DNA of 37,667 nt from Clostridia bacterium. GTDB lineage: Bacteria > Bacillota > Clostridia > Oscillospirales > CAG-272. The stretch is from assembly GCA_017539425.1 (NCBI GenBank), contig JAFYHA010000011.1, positions 1 to 37,667 of the forward strand, given 5' to 3'. The translations under genes and the position numbers were made by a program. This document shows positions 8,754-17,790 of the stretch, piece by piece (the first letter of the stretch is position 1; every line of letters begins with the position of its first letter). Below the pieces are notes generated by a model. The model saw only the letters and a program-made list of their open reading frames with translations. It ran no database searches and was not told the origin of the DNA.

Positions 8754-9434
8754 TCAGGAGGCGGACATATCCTGCGGGACCAGCTGCCCGCTCTGCATCC
8801 GGTAGACAAAGTCCATCTTGCCCATCACGTCGACGTCGTGCGTGACCACGATGATGCAGATGTTCTTTTCCTTGGCCAGCTTCTTGAGCAGGTCGATGAT
8901 CAGTCCGCTGTTCTCGAAGTCCAGGTTTCCGGTGGGCTCGTCCGCCAGCAGCAGGTGCGTCCGGCCGGCCAGGGCCCGGGCGATCGCCACTCTCTGCTGT
9001 TCGCCGCCCGACAGGGTGACCGGGAACCGTTCCATCGTCTCGTCCGGGATCCCGACCTCCGCCAGGAGCGCGCGGGCCTGCTCTTCGGCCTCTTTCTTCT
9101 TCATCCCCTTGAGTTCCATCGGATACATCACGTTCTCGATGCAGTTGAGCAGGGGCAAAAGCCGGAAGCTCTGATAGATCACGGACACCTTGTCCCTCCG
9201 GTAATCCTCCAGCCGGATCTTCGAGGTGGGGACGCCCTCGAACAGGACCTCGCCCGATCCGGGCAGCGTGATGCCGGCCATGAGCGACAGCACCGTGCTC
9301 TTGCCGCTTCCGGATTTGCCCACGATCCCGTATATGGAACCCTGTTCGAACCCGCAGTTCACGCCCTTGAGGACGTCGACGGTCTGGTATTTCGTATGGT
9401 AGCTGAAGGTCACGTCTTTCAATTCCAGTATCAT
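8754..9434 (-). CDS. ABC transporter ATP-binding protein, MacB/LolD type
   Basis: A 226-residue nucleotide-binding subunit that powers the adjacent FtsX-type permease. It shows Walker A GKSGSGKST (39-47), Q-loop YQSF, signature LSGGEQQRVAIARAL, Walker B LLLADEPTGNLD and the H-loop TH of VVTHDVDVM. The set LSGGEQQR...DEPTGNLD is characteristic of the MacB/LolD/BceA group, which acts in lipoprotein handling, peptide or antibiotic efflux, or mechanotransmission rather than import. The start is ATG 9432-9434: AAGGAG is seven bases upstream, inside the last codons of the permease gene. Coupled to the permease (stop 9439-9441). Confidence 0.93.
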   Translation of the reverse strand: MILELKDVTFSYHTKYQTVDVLKGVNCGFEQGSIYGIVGKSGSGKSTVLSLMAGITLPGSGEVLFEGVPTSKIRLEDYRRDKVSVIYQSFRLLPLLNCIENVMYPMELKGMKKKEAEEQARALLAEVGIPDETMERFPVTLSGGEQQRVAIARALAGRTHLLLADEPTGNLDFENSGLIIDLLKKLAKEKNICIIVVTHDVDVMGKMDFVYRMQSGQLVPQDMSAS

Positions 9435-9438
9435 ATCA

Positions 9439-12400
9439 TCACTCCTTGTCGCAAAGGACATCCAGAAGATTGCTTCCCGCCATGCGCAGAAGCGAGAACA
9501 CGCATCCGAGAACGTATCCGGCGAAGAAGCCGAGGGACAGCACGTAGCCGGCCGAAAAACCGGTGAACAGCGTGAACGCCCCGATCGACAGAAGACTTCC
9601 GGCAAACGCCAGGATGAACTGTTCCGAGAAGAACATGAGGAACACGCGGCTTCCCTTCTCCCCGATCGACCTCAGGATGGCGATCTCCATCCTCCGGCGG
9701 TTCATGAGCAGGTATGCGGAAGCGAATCCGGCAACCAGGATGAATCCCGCTATGGTCGGGATGATGTTCTTGAGGTAACGGATGTTCTTCTCCAGCTTTT
9801 CGGCTGAATCGACGTACTCCGCGTCCTCGAAGATCGGGTAGAGCCGGTAGAATCCGGCCGTATGGACCCGGGAGAAGCCCTTCTCCTCAAGCCAGGCCTT
9901 GGCCTCCTTGATCTCTTTCGTGTCGCGCAGTTCGAAGTATCCGGAATCATAGGTGTTCCGGAACCGGACCAGGGTCTGTTCGCCGGGACCGGCCCCGTAT
10001 GACGGGAGCCAAAGAAACTTCAGCGCGTTTTCCAGCCGTGTGTAGATGTATTCCTCGTTGGACAGTCCGGACACGGTCCCGACGATCGTATAGGTCTCGG
10101 TAGCGAGGTTCTCGCCGTCCGAACTCAGGATCTCGACCGTATCGCCCAGATGCGTCCCGTACCGCTCCAGGAACGTCTCGGAGACCACGATCCCCATCAG
10201 GCGGGGATCCTCCCCGTAGAAATACCACAGGTCTCCGCCCCTGTATCCGGCAATATGGTCGTTGACCAGGAACGGGAGCTCGAAGAAGCTGTCGTCAAAT
10301 CCGGGCGCCCAGCGGACGCTCGCGTCGGTCTTGCCCTGGAATTCGGACACGTAGTCCATCCCGAGCGTGTAGACGATCCGGGGGCGTCTTTCGAGATTAC
10401 CCAAAAGGTTTTCCCCCTTGCCCAGTCCCATGTCCCCGCCCTCGTATCCGCTCCCGGTGGAGAGCACGGCGTAGTGGCCGGACTGATTGAAATGGAAGTT
10501 CGTGAGGTATTCACACTCCGCCAGGGTGTCTGTCATTTGACTCGGAAGGACCAGTCCGTAACGGGTCTTTCCGGAATAGTTCGTGAAGAATCCGGAGATC
10601 TTCGTGTTCTTTGCCAGCTGTTCCTCTTCCTTTTCGTACTGGCGGACCGCATAGGACGGGATCAGCACGAAGAGGGCCATCAGGGCGCAGATGAGGACCG
10701 AGAGCCAGGTCCGCGCTCCGCCCCTCAGGAAGGACAGGATCACGTATTTGCGCGAGGCGCCGCTTATGGACAGCATGTTCGCTTTCCGGGGGCGCTTCGC
10801 CTTTTTCCGTTTCCGTTCGGGCTTCTGCTTGCCTATGCCGCCCAGGATGATGCGCATGTTGCCAAGGCAGAACAGGATTCCGGTCAGGGTCATGAACAGA
10901 AAGACCGACAGTCCGACGTGGAACGGGATGGGTTCCGTGCTCGAGAGGACCTGGACCACGCCCAGGCTTCCGCTGCTGTACAGGTTGAGGACCGAAGTGG
11001 CGTTCCGCATGGCTCCGGTGATGAGCGCATTCATGAGGTCCGACATGAACAGCGCCGCGGCGGCGCCGATGAGGGAGGCCAGCGTGAGCAGGATGCCCGA
11101 TCCGAGCAGCACGTAGACCCGTACGCCCTTCCGGGGAGTGCCCATCATATACATCGTCTCCAGGCTGTCCTTCTGCTTGCCGATGAACAGGTAGGCGAAC
11201 AGGACCAGCATCGCGACCGAGATGACGGCTCCCGCGACACTCACCACGACCGCGTTCTCCAGCAGGTTGCGGATGGCCTCGGTGATCTGTGCGTAGCCCT
11301 GGTCATAGAAGGATACGGACACGCCCGTCGGAAGCATCCCGCGGATCTCCTTTTCCTGTTCCTGCGTCAGACCGTTCTTAAGGAGCAGGGTCCCGAGGCT
11401 GTACCCGACGAAGCCGGCCGGACCGTCCTTTCCGGTCGAGGACAGGTAGATCAGCGGCATCTCGTTGCCGGTGGACGTGGTGAACCCGGTCACGCAGGCC
11501 CGGACGGTCCCTTCTGCGTCGGACAGTCCCTTCCAGTAGGAATCCGCAATGTCGTCGCAGGAGTAGGACGCGATCCGGATCTCCGCCGTGTCCCCGATGG
11601 TATAGCCCATCCGGAGGCCGATATGCTCGGGCAGGACGCAGCAGATCTTCTCCGCGGCTTCCTCTTTCGTATACAGGTGTCCTTTTGAGATCGCGTAGTC
11701 CCGCTGGGAAAATGGCTCCAGATAGGACGGATCCGGCGCGATCCTGGCGTACCAGGACGTGTTGATGACCCGGTAGGACTCGGCCGCGTCGAAGAAATAC
11801 CGCAGTTCGGGTGACGCTTCGCATTCCGCGTCGCTCATACCAGTCACGTCGGACATGCACAGTGTTCCGTATTTCCCTTCGGACAGGCGGTTGGACACCG
11901 GCATGACGTTTACGGGCACGACCCCGTAGGCGCCGCCGTTCGAGTATCCGGTGATGAGATAGGTATGGCCGGTCTCGACGGTCTCGTATTCCGGATCGGA
12001 GACGTACAGGCTTAAGACCTTGCCTTCCCCGAACGCCGCGCTGTACAGGTCCCGGACGACCGAAACGGTGAAGAAGTTCTCCTTCTTTTCCAAAACACGC
12101 ACGGACAGGACCACGGCATTCTCGCATTCCAGTCCCTCGGTGGTCGTCCGGTTCAGTCCAGGGAAGGCCAGGACGACCGTTTTCTCCCGGTTGACGTCCC
12201 GGACGTAATCCAAACTCCCGAGTGCCCCGAAGTCGATCTCCGCGCGGTAGCGGGCGGCGTCCGGGTCCACGACGGCGCGTTCCGGATACCGGCCGCCGGT
12301 ATACTCCAGCACGGCCGAGGTCACGTAGAGCCGGTCGCACTGGTCCAGCATCATTCCGCACAGGACCGAAAGGGCGGTGCCCAGGGTCAGGGCCATGGTC

Positions 12401-12492
12401 AGGACCAGGATGAGTATGAAGAACAGGAAGCTCTTCATCGGGCTCCGGGTCACGGAATGTATGCTGTTCCTGACGATCATGTTCCAGGCCAT
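9439..12492 (-). CDS. FtsX-like (MacB-type) ABC transporter permease, duplicated
   Basis: A 1017-residue permease with two FtsX-like halves. An N-terminal span (about 21-45) is followed by a large extracytoplasmic domain, three spans (about 410-545, with the coupling segment YMMGTPRKGVRVY), a very basic cytoplasmic linker (KQKPERKRKKAKRPRK), a further span near 600, a second extracytoplasmic domain and three final spans (about 905-1010). Such eight-span proteins pair with MacB/LolD-type ATPases and do not form a classical channel. Substrate is unknown; roles in peptide resistance, lipoprotein or cell-wall processes are possible. The ribosome binding site is AAAGGCGG. The ATPase gene follows directly; the unknown membrane protein upstream is 44 bases away. 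Confidence 0.9.
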   Translation of the reverse strand: MAWNMIVRNSIHSVTRSPMKSFLFFILILVLTMALTLGTALSVLCGMMLDQCDRLYVTSAVLEYTGGRYPERAVVDPDAARYRAEIDFGALGSLDYVRDVNREKTVVLAFPGLNRTTTEGLECENAVVLSVRVLEKKENFFTVSVVRDLYSAAFGEGKVLSLYVSDPEYETVETGHTYLITGYSNGGAYGVVPVNVMPVSNRLSEGKYGTLCMSDVTGMSDAECEASPELRYFFDAAESYRVINTSWYARIAPDPSYLEPFSQRDYAISKGHLYTKEEAAEKICCVLPEHIGLRMGYTIGDTAEIRIASYSCDDIADSYWKGLSDAEGTVRACVTGFTTSTGNEMPLIYLSSTGKDGPAGFVGYSLGTLLLKNGLTQEQEKEIRGMLPTGVSVSFYDQGYAQITEAIRNLLENAVVVSVAGAVISVAMLVLFAYLFIGKQKDSLETMYMMGTPRKGVRVYVLLGSGILLTLASLIGAAAALFMSDLMNALITGAMRNATSVLNLYSSGSLGVVQVLSSTEPIPFHVGLSVFLFMTLTGILFCLGNMRIILGGIGKQKPERKRKKAKRPRKANMLSISGASRKYVILSFLRGGARTWLSVLICALMALFVLIPSYAVRQYEKEEEQLAKNTKISGFFTNYSGKTRYGLVLPSQMTDTLAECEYLTNFHFNQSGHYAVLSTGSGYEGGDMGLGKGENLLGNLERRPRIVYTLGMDYVSEFQGKTDASVRWAPGFDDSFFELPFLVNDHIAGYRGGDLWYFYGEDPRLMGIVVSETFLERYGTHLGDTVEILSSDGENLATETYTIVGTVSGLSNEEYIYTRLENALKFLWLPSYGAGPGEQTLVRFRNTYDSGYFELRDTKEIKEAKAWLEEKGFSRVHTAGFYRLYPIFEDAEYVDSAEKLEKNIRYLKNIIPTIAGFILVAGFASAYLLMNRRRMEIAILRSIGEKGSRVFLMFFSEQFILAFAGSLLSIGAFTLFTGFSAGYVLSLGFFAGYVLGCVFSLLRMAGSNLLDVLCDKE

Positions 12493-12536
12493 ATGCTTCG
12501 TCCGCCTTTCTGTATGTGATGTGTTCTGTGCTCTGT

Positions 12537-13739
12537 TTAATTCCAGGAATCCCGGTCGATGAGGTTCCGTTCCAGGGTCTTGAGGAACGCCGTGCCGGTG
12601 AAGAACCGGTATCCGCCGATCCGGTCGCCCACGTCGAGCGGTCTGTCCTCATTGCCGGCCTTGGCGTACACGTTCAGCGGGACCGGGAGCACGATCAGGA
12701 TCTTCTCCGCCCCGGTCTCCCAGGTGTAGTCCACCGCCACGATATAGCGTAAGAGCTCCTGCTTGAACAGGTAGAACCGGTGGATGATCTGGGCCTCCCC
12801 GCTGTCCTCCAGGTAGACCGCGTTGTAGCGGTTGAGCGAGCTCAGCAGCTTGATCTCATACTGCTTCCCGCCCGTATCCAGCCAGACGTTGGGACCCGGA
12901 TGGGAAAAGACCAGCGAGCGGAAGACCCGCTTTGTGCGGTAGGTGAAATGGCATTCCCGGCACACCCGCTTTAGGTTGCGCAGGAAGATGCGGCGGCGGC
13001 GGATGCCCCTGAAGAGCCGGAAGGAGCAGATGATGAACACCAGGATCCCGACCAGGATCAGGGCCCCGATGTCCGAGACGACCGCCACGAGGGTGCCCCA
13101 GAACAGACCCAGGATGCCCAGGACCAGCGGCATGCCGAAGGCAAGAGCGAGAAGCGCCGCCAGCTTGATGCCCACGTCCTTGAGAAACGCCAGGAAGTAG
13201 CTCCGCTCCGGATACACGTACGGATTCTTCTCCACCGTCCAGCGGTTCATCGCCATGATATGGGACAGGAGCAGAAGGACCAGCATCAGGGGATAGAAGG
13301 CCAGCACGATCAGCTTCCCGAAGTCGGTCACGCCCAGTGTATTCAGCAGCGGCCCGAACAGGGGCCTTTCCGGCAGGATCAGGATCAGGAGAAACAGGGC
13401 CAGGTTCTCCAGCCAGAACGCCGTATCCCGCAGGACGTACAGAGTCCGTTTCGACATTCTCCAGACCGTGCGGTCCGGGTCGGCCTCGAGGAACCGGGCC
13501 TTCCGGAACGGGCTGAGATAGACCAGCGAGTTGGCCAGCGCGCAGATCCCGATGAAGACCAGGACGGCGGAGGCAACCTCCGCCGAGGCCGGGCTGACCA
13601 GTTCCTCGCTCTTCAGGACATGGTTGCCCGCGTACATGGTCGGGTGCAGGATGATGAGAAACAGGAGCATGAGCGCAAACAGGCCCAGGGACTGAAGGAA
13701 GGTCACAAGGATCTGCCTGACCTTGACTTTGAACGGCAT
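12537..13739 (-). CDS. Membrane protein of unknown function with C-terminal soluble domain
   Basis: A 400-residue protein not recognised. The N-terminal 245 residues hold about six hydrophobic segments (near 12-33, 53-75, 105-125, 138-160 and a long pair at 188-240), then a basic stretch RGIRRRRIFLRNLKR and a C-terminal soluble region of about 150 residues. That region starts with CRECHFTYRTKRVFRS and includes LDTGGKQYEIKLLSS, which looks beta-rich and cytoplasmic. AAGGAGA lies nine bases before the ATG. It sits between D-alanine transaminase and the MacB-like transporter on the same strand; the 44-base gap to the permease suggests co-transcription, so it may be an accessory subunit. This role is inference. 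Confidence 0.75.
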   Translation of the reverse strand: MPFKVKVRQILVTFLQSLGLFALMLLFLIILHPTMYAGNHVLKSEELVSPASAEVASAVLVFIGICALANSLVYLSPFRKARFLEADPDRTVWRMSKRTLYVLRDTAFWLENLALFLLILILPERPLFGPLLNTLGVTDFGKLIVLAFYPLMLVLLLLSHIMAMNRWTVEKNPYVYPERSYFLAFLKDVGIKLAALLALAFGMPLVLGILGLFWGTLVAVVSDIGALILVGILVFIICSFRLFRGIRRRRIFLRNLKRVCRECHFTYRTKRVFRSLVFSHPGPNVWLDTGGKQYEIKLLSSLNRYNAVYLEDSGEAQIIHRFYLFKQELLRYIVAVDYTWETGAEKILIVLPVPLNVYAKAGNEDRPLDVGDRIGGYRFFTGTAFLKTLERNLIDRDSWN

Positions 13740-13831
13740 TTCGTTTTTCTCCTTCTACAACACGGTACTCTTACAGGCTCACAGTGGAAAAGCCGAACAA
13801 AAAAACCCGGGCAGGAGGGGCGTTCCGGAAC

Positions 13832-14674
13832 TCAGTTCCCGGTCGCCTGGAAGAATTCGTCCCAGACGGCCTTGTGCAGCGCACCGAACAGGTCCGGGGC
13901 TTTCATACCGGCCGGCTTTCCGTCGATCAGGTCAGCGTGCTTGAGCAGCGCGCCCGAACTGGACGTGAGGATCTCGTCGGCCTCTTTCATTTCGTCCAGC
14001 ATGAACGGTTCCTCGACGACCGGGATCCCCAGCCTGCGGGCCGCGCTGAGCAGATGGGCGCGCGCGATGCCGGGCAGGATCAGGTTGTCGGTCGGGGCGG
14101 TCCGGAGCACGCCGTCCTTGAGGATATGGACGTTGCTGTGGGCGCACTCGGTCACCCGGTTCCCGGGACGGTAGAAGACGGTCTCGTAGGCGCCGGCCCG
14201 TCTGGCCTTCTCCGCGGCCATCACGGACGGGATCAGGTTCAGCGTCTTGACGTTGCAGTGCAGGAATCGCGTATCCTCGGTCGTGACGAGGGAAACCGGG
14301 CCGGGATCGGCGGAGATCACGCGGGGCGTGACCGTGACCCACAGGTTGGCCGGGACGTCCGGGAACGCGTGGGTCCTAGGCGCCGTACCGCGGGTCAGCT
14401 GGTAATAGAGAAAGCTGTCCCCGCTGTCCACTTTCCTCACCAGGTCGGTGAGCAGGTCCTTGAGTTCCTCCTTGCCGAGCGGCGGCTCGATCTCCAGCGC
14501 CGCAGCGCTGCGGAAGAGCCGGTCCACGTGCTCGTCCAGGACGAAGATCCTGTGGTTGCGGCACAGTTCGGCGTCATATACCCCGTCACCGAACCAGCAG
14601 GCCCGGTCGTTCATCGGCACGGTCATTTCGGAGAGTTCCCCGTACCGGCCGTTGTAATAACCCAGTTCTTTCAT
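13832..14674 (-). CDS. dat: D-alanine transaminase (aminotransferase class IV)
   Basis: A 280-residue PLP enzyme interconverting D-alanine and 2-oxoglutarate with pyruvate and D-glutamate, a source of peptidoglycan precursors or a route to degrade D-amino acids. Fold-type IV features: FGDGVYD (28-34), YYQLTRGTAPRTHAFP with Arg100 and His102 matching the carboxylate-binding Arg/His typical of D-amino-acid rather than branched-chain enzymes, catalytic Lys143 in CNVKTLNLIPS, and VTECAHSNVHILKDG with the cofactor-contacting Glu. The start ATG 14672-14674 fits the family N-terminus (YYNGRYGELSEMTVPMNDR). GAGG overlaps the upstream stop, 12 bases away. A longer in-frame ATG at 14713 would overlap the peptidase gene and adds unrelated residues. 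Confidence 0.9.
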   Translation of the reverse strand: MKELGYYNGRYGELSEMTVPMNDRACWFGDGVYDAELCRNHRIFVLDEHVDRLFRSAAALEIEPPLGKEELKDLLTDLVRKVDSGDSFLYYQLTRGTAPRTHAFPDVPANLWVTVTPRVISADPGPVSLVTTEDTRFLHCNVKTLNLIPSVMAAEKARRAGAYETVFYRPGNRVTECAHSNVHILKDGVLRTAPTDNLILPGIARAHLLSAARRLGIPVVEEPFMLDEMKEADEILTSSSGALLKHADLIDGKPAGMKAPDLFGALHKAVWDEFFQATGN

Positions 14675-14687
14675 AAGACAATAATCC

Positions 14688-15671
14688 TCACAGCTTCTTG
14701 AGATAGTCCGCAAGGCAGGGCACCTCGCGCCCTCCGAGCGTCCGGTCCGGTCCGGCGCAGAGCATGGATTTCAGGATGGCCTCCTCGGCGCATTCCCCGA
14801 TGGCCCGGAACGGGACGTCCATGCCTTCCTCCTTCAGGGCGCGGACCTCGAGAAAGCTTCCGCTTTCCGTCCGCGGGGCCGTCGTGAACCCGACCACGAT
14901 CTCGCCGCTGCCGTTCCCAATGTAGGACCCGAGGCGCGCCATCCCTACGGAGGCCCGCTTGAGGACCCGCTTCAGCTGTCTTGCGGACAGGGGCAGGTCG
15001 GTCGCCGCTATGAGGATGATGCTCCCCTTGTCGCAGGGCGCGATGCCCTCGGGGAGCGTGGCGGCCCGGAAATCGGCCGAGGCACCGTAATTGGTCTGGA
15101 CCAGGATCCCCATGTGGTAGTCGGTCCCGTCGATGCGCATCACGCGCGAGGAGGACCCGATGCCGCCCTTCATGCCGTAGCAGGTCGTGCCCCGGCCGGC
15201 GCCGACCGCGCCTTCTTCGAACGTATCCGAGGCTTTTGCGATGGCTTCCAGGACTTCCCTTTCCCCGACCGGACGCACGGCGATGTCCGAAAGGCCGCTG
15301 TCGTTGCATTCGCAGACGACCGGGTTGACCGACGTCAGCCGGATCCCGTCCTCACGGCACCGTCCGATCATATAGGAGACCAGCGCGTCGTGGACCTTGC
15401 CCACGTTGAGGGTGTTGGTCAGGGCGACCGGGGTCTCGATCGTGCCCAGTTCGTCCACCTGCACCAGTCCCAGCGTCTTTCCGTATCCGTTGAGGACGAA
15501 GGACGCGGCCGTCAGTTTGTGTGTGAACGGGTTTTCCGGGGACGGCAGGACCACCGTGACGCCGGTGTGCACGTCACCGTCGTCGACCGTCACGTGCCCG
15601 ACTTTTCCGCCGGGGACGTCCGTGATCTGGTTTTTCTCTCCGTGGGGATATCTTCCGATCTGCAGTTCCAT
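14688..15671 (-). CDS. P1/DmpA-type N-terminal-nucleophile aminopeptidase (MEROPS S58)
   Basis: A 327-residue Ntn-type hydrolase related to DmpA (L-aminopeptidase and D-esterase/amidase) and beta-peptidyl aminopeptidases. Such enzymes self-cleave before a Ser that becomes the nucleophile. Here GNGSGEIVVGF places the cleavage at Gly254-Ser255. Other family marks are the start ITDVPGGKVGHVTVDD, VVCECNDSGLSDI (118-130), GAGRGTTCYGMKGGIGSSSR and ATDLPLSARQLKRV. The family acts on short peptides, some with D-Ala or beta-amino N-termini. The start ATG 15669-15671 has AAAGGAAAG upstream; a longer in-frame start is possible but reads through a hairpin. Thirteen bases separate it from D-alanine transaminase, so the two are probably one operon. 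Confidence 0.9.
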   Translation of the reverse strand: MELQIGRYPHGEKNQITDVPGGKVGHVTVDDGDVHTGVTVVLPSPENPFTHKLTAASFVLNGYGKTLGLVQVDELGTIETPVALTNTLNVGKVHDALVSYMIGRCREDGIRLTSVNPVVCECNDSGLSDIAVRPVGEREVLEAIAKASDTFEEGAVGAGRGTTCYGMKGGIGSSSRVMRIDGTDYHMGILVQTNYGASADFRAATLPEGIAPCDKGSIILIAATDLPLSARQLKRVLKRASVGMARLGSYIGNGSGEIVVGFTTAPRTESGSFLEVRALKEEGMDVPFRAIGECAEEAILKSMLCAGPDRTLGGREVPCLADYLKKL

Positions 15672-15710
15672 GTTCTTTCCTTTCGTTTGTTCCGGTGTGC
15701 CCGGAAGAGA

Positions 15711-15745
15711 GGAGCAGGCCTGCGGTGAAATCCGCCGCCTGCTCC
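15711..15745 (-). terminator. Terminator-like hairpin after the diguanylate cyclase
   Basis: A nine-base perfect stem (GGAGCAGGC with GCCTGCTCC) continued by an inner GCGG/CCGC pairing, followed on the minus strand by TCTCTTCC rather than a clean T run. It may attenuate read-through from the cyclase gene into the peptidase gene. Confidence 0.5.
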
Positions 15746-15762
15746 CGCCGAAATCCAAAGTA

Positions 15763-17112
15763 TTAATCCTCAAAGAAGGTATAGGTGTGCTTGCCGCTGC
15801 GCTTGGACACGTACAGGGCCTTGTCCGCTTTCTTGAACAGGTCCGTGACGTTCTCGGCCATGCTGCCGTGGGCGAGGCCCACGCTGATGGAGCAGGCGGG
15901 CATGCCCTCCTCGGGCTTGGCCAGCTGCTCGTTGATCTCCAGGATCTTCGGGATGATCAGCTGTCTCTGGGACTCCTGCATGCGTCCCATCACGATGACG
16001 AACTCGTCCCCGCCCACGCGGCAGATATAATCGTCCGCGCGGAAGACCTGCTTGGCCAGGTCCACCAGCTTGACCAGCACCTTGTTCCCCGCTTCGTGTC
16101 CGTACGTGTCGTTGATGGACTTGAAGTTGTCCACGTCCAGGATCAGCATGTAGGTCGTGGGCAGATCGATGCCGGACATCAGGAGCTCATAGCCCGCGCG
16201 GTTGTACGCGCCGGTCAGCTCGTCGTGGGAGGCCTTGAAGTTCAGGTGTTCCAGGCTCCGCTTGTAGACGGCGTAAATCCGGTTGTAGGTCCTCGCCAGG
16301 TATTTGAACTCGTTGGCGCCCACCTCGGGAATCGGACTGTCGTCCCGGATCTTCTCCACGGCCTTGAGGACCGGGTTGATGCCCAGGCTGGACGTGAGCC
16401 AGACCATCGTGACGATGGCCAGGAACTGCAGCACGATGACGATGCGGAACACGACAAGGCCGGTCTGGAGTTTGGAACTGGATTCGTTCTCCAGGGCCTT
16501 GGTCGTCTTTTCCAGTTCGTTCAGGCTCTCCCGCATCTCCTTGCGGATCTGGTCCTTCTCGTGGAAATACTCCCCGTCCAGGAGCATCTGGGTCGCCTTG
16601 CTCATCTTCTTGTCCGCGTCCATGGTCCGGTCCTCGACCGAGATCACCACGTCGCGCAGCTCAGACCCCACGCCCACGTAGTCCTTGGCCAGGACCACGA
16701 GCTTCATGGCGTAGAATTCCCGTTCCATGAGGGACCGGGACCCGTCCAGGGCCGCCTGCAGCCTGTCCGCGGCCGATTTGAGCTCGGGATAGCTCTGCAG
16801 TTTCTCTACGGCCTTCTCCCGCCTTCTCGTCACGTTCGCTTCCTCGAAGTAGCGGTTGTAGAACTCCACCCCGCCTTCCAGCGTAAAGCGCCGCGCGCAT
16901 TCGGTCAGGTAGTCCGAGGCATCCATGAGGTCGCTGGCGGCCTTCTCCATCTCAATGTACTCGTTGGTCGCCTTTTCCATGTCCCGGTAGTAATTGGCCA
17001 GGAACAGGGTGGTGACCAGCAGGACCGTCGCGATCAGGACGGTCAGCACGATCAGAAGCAGATACAGCACCCGCAGGGACACACCCCGGCCCTTTTTCTC
17101 ACTTTCAGACAT
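15763..17112 (-). CDS. Membrane diguanylate cyclase (GGDEF) with extracytoplasmic helical sensor
   Basis: Synthesises cyclic di-GMP from two GTP at the membrane. The 449-residue protein has a first span (about 14-40), a helical extracytoplasmic domain of roughly 190 residues resembling four-helix-bundle sensors, a second span (about 235-258), a short helical linker and a C-terminal GGDEF domain opened by HDELTGAYNRAGYE. The active-site motif is intact (GGDEF, 367-371) with LDVDNFKSINDTYGHEAGN upstream. RADD at 358-361, five residues before the motif, is the RxxD inhibitory site, so product feedback is expected. The ribosome binding site is weak (GAG only). A 36-base gap follows the Pr6Pr-like gene. 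Confidence 0.94.
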   Translation of the reverse strand: MSESEKKGRGVSLRVLYLLLIVLTVLIATVLLVTTLFLANYYRDMEKATNEYIEMEKAASDLMDASDYLTECARRFTLEGGVEFYNRYFEEANVTRRREKAVEKLQSYPELKSAADRLQAALDGSRSLMEREFYAMKLVVLAKDYVGVGSELRDVVISVEDRTMDADKKMSKATQMLLDGEYFHEKDQIRKEMRESLNELEKTTKALENESSSKLQTGLVVFRIVIVLQFLAIVTMVWLTSSLGINPVLKAVEKIRDDSPIPEVGANEFKYLARTYNRIYAVYKRSLEHLNFKASHDELTGAYNRAGYELLMSGIDLPTTYMLILDVDNFKSINDTYGHEAGNKVLVKLVDLAKQVFRADDYICRVGGDEFVIVMGRMQESQRQLIIPKILEINEQLAKPEEGMPACSISVGLAHGSMAENVTDLFKKADKALYVSKRSGKHTYTFFED

Positions 17113-17148
17113 AACTCATTTCTCACATCTATATAGGACTTGCTTTCG

Positions 17149-17790
17149 TTATGATTTATGCAGGCGGGATACCGCCCGCAGTCCGAGCGCCGTGCCCGAG
17201 GCGGCCGACGCGAAGAACAGGAGCCAGAGTACGGAGGCGTACCAGGGCTGCTCGTACACGTACAGGAACGGATAGGGCCCGTGCCACGTGCGCGTCAGGT
17301 TCATCGTCACGGAGACCAGGATATACAGTCCCGTCGGCGCGACGGCCAGCGGCAGATCCCGGTACCACGCGCTTCCCGGTTCCGCGCAGGAGCGCTCGAA
17401 ACACAAAAACGGGATGAGGGACAGGAGCGGGCAGACCGTATGCACGAACAGGAGGGGTCCCGAGAACATCAGTTTCCCGTATCCGTCCGGGCCCGCCAGA
17501 GGAGCCAGCAGGAAGACCACAGTCAAAAAGGTCAGGGCAAGCCCCGTGCAGGAGATCCAGCGCAGGACGCGCACGAAGTGCGGGACGGACCCGTGGCCGA
17601 GGAGTTCCCGGAAGGCAAAGACCACGAACACAAGACTGACGGACAGCCCCAGGAAATTGTTCAGGTAGGTATACCACCGCAGCACTTCGGGGACCAGCCG
17701 TCCCGGATACAGGACCATCCACAGGATCTCCGCAAGGACCGCAAGTCCATTAAACGCCAGGGCCGCGGCAAGGCGGGCCCTCTCACGCAT
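17149..17790 (-). CDS. Pr6Pr-like membrane protein
   Basis: A 213-residue protein with six predicted spans. YTYLNNFLGLSVSLVFVVFA in the second span and HGPYPFLYVYE near the C-terminus resemble the Pr6Pr / androgen-induced-gene-like family of bacterial six-helix membrane proteins, whose function is poorly known. Its start overlaps the last eight bases of the acyltransferase gene, so translation is coupled. Together with the acyltransferase and lipid kinase this suggests a link to membrane lipids, but that is inference from position only. The family call is moderate. Confidence 0.75.
   Translation of the reverse strand: MRERARLAAALAFNGLAVLAEILWMVLYPGRLVPEVLRWYTYLNNFLGLSVSLVFVVFAFRELLGHGSVPHFVRVLRWISCTGLALTFLTVVFLLAPLAGPDGYGKLMFSGPLLFVHTVCPLLSLIPFLCFERSCAEPGSAWYRDLPLAVAPTGLYILVSVTMNLTRTWHGPYPFLYVYEQPWYASVLWLLFFASAASGTALGLRAVSRLHKS

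Noticed and set aside
4337..8809. 1490-codon open frame antisense to mfd and the foldase gene
   Set aside because: Its translation is low-complexity (Gly, Arg, Val, Asp-rich) with no motifs, it lies over well-identified genes, and such frames are expected where codons end in C or G and rarely create antisense stops.
13740..13831. Possible terminator or promoter after D-alanine transaminase (T7 run on the minus strand, TTGTTC-like -35)
   Set aside because: The stem before the T run is only about four bases and the -10 candidate matches poorly, so neither was called.
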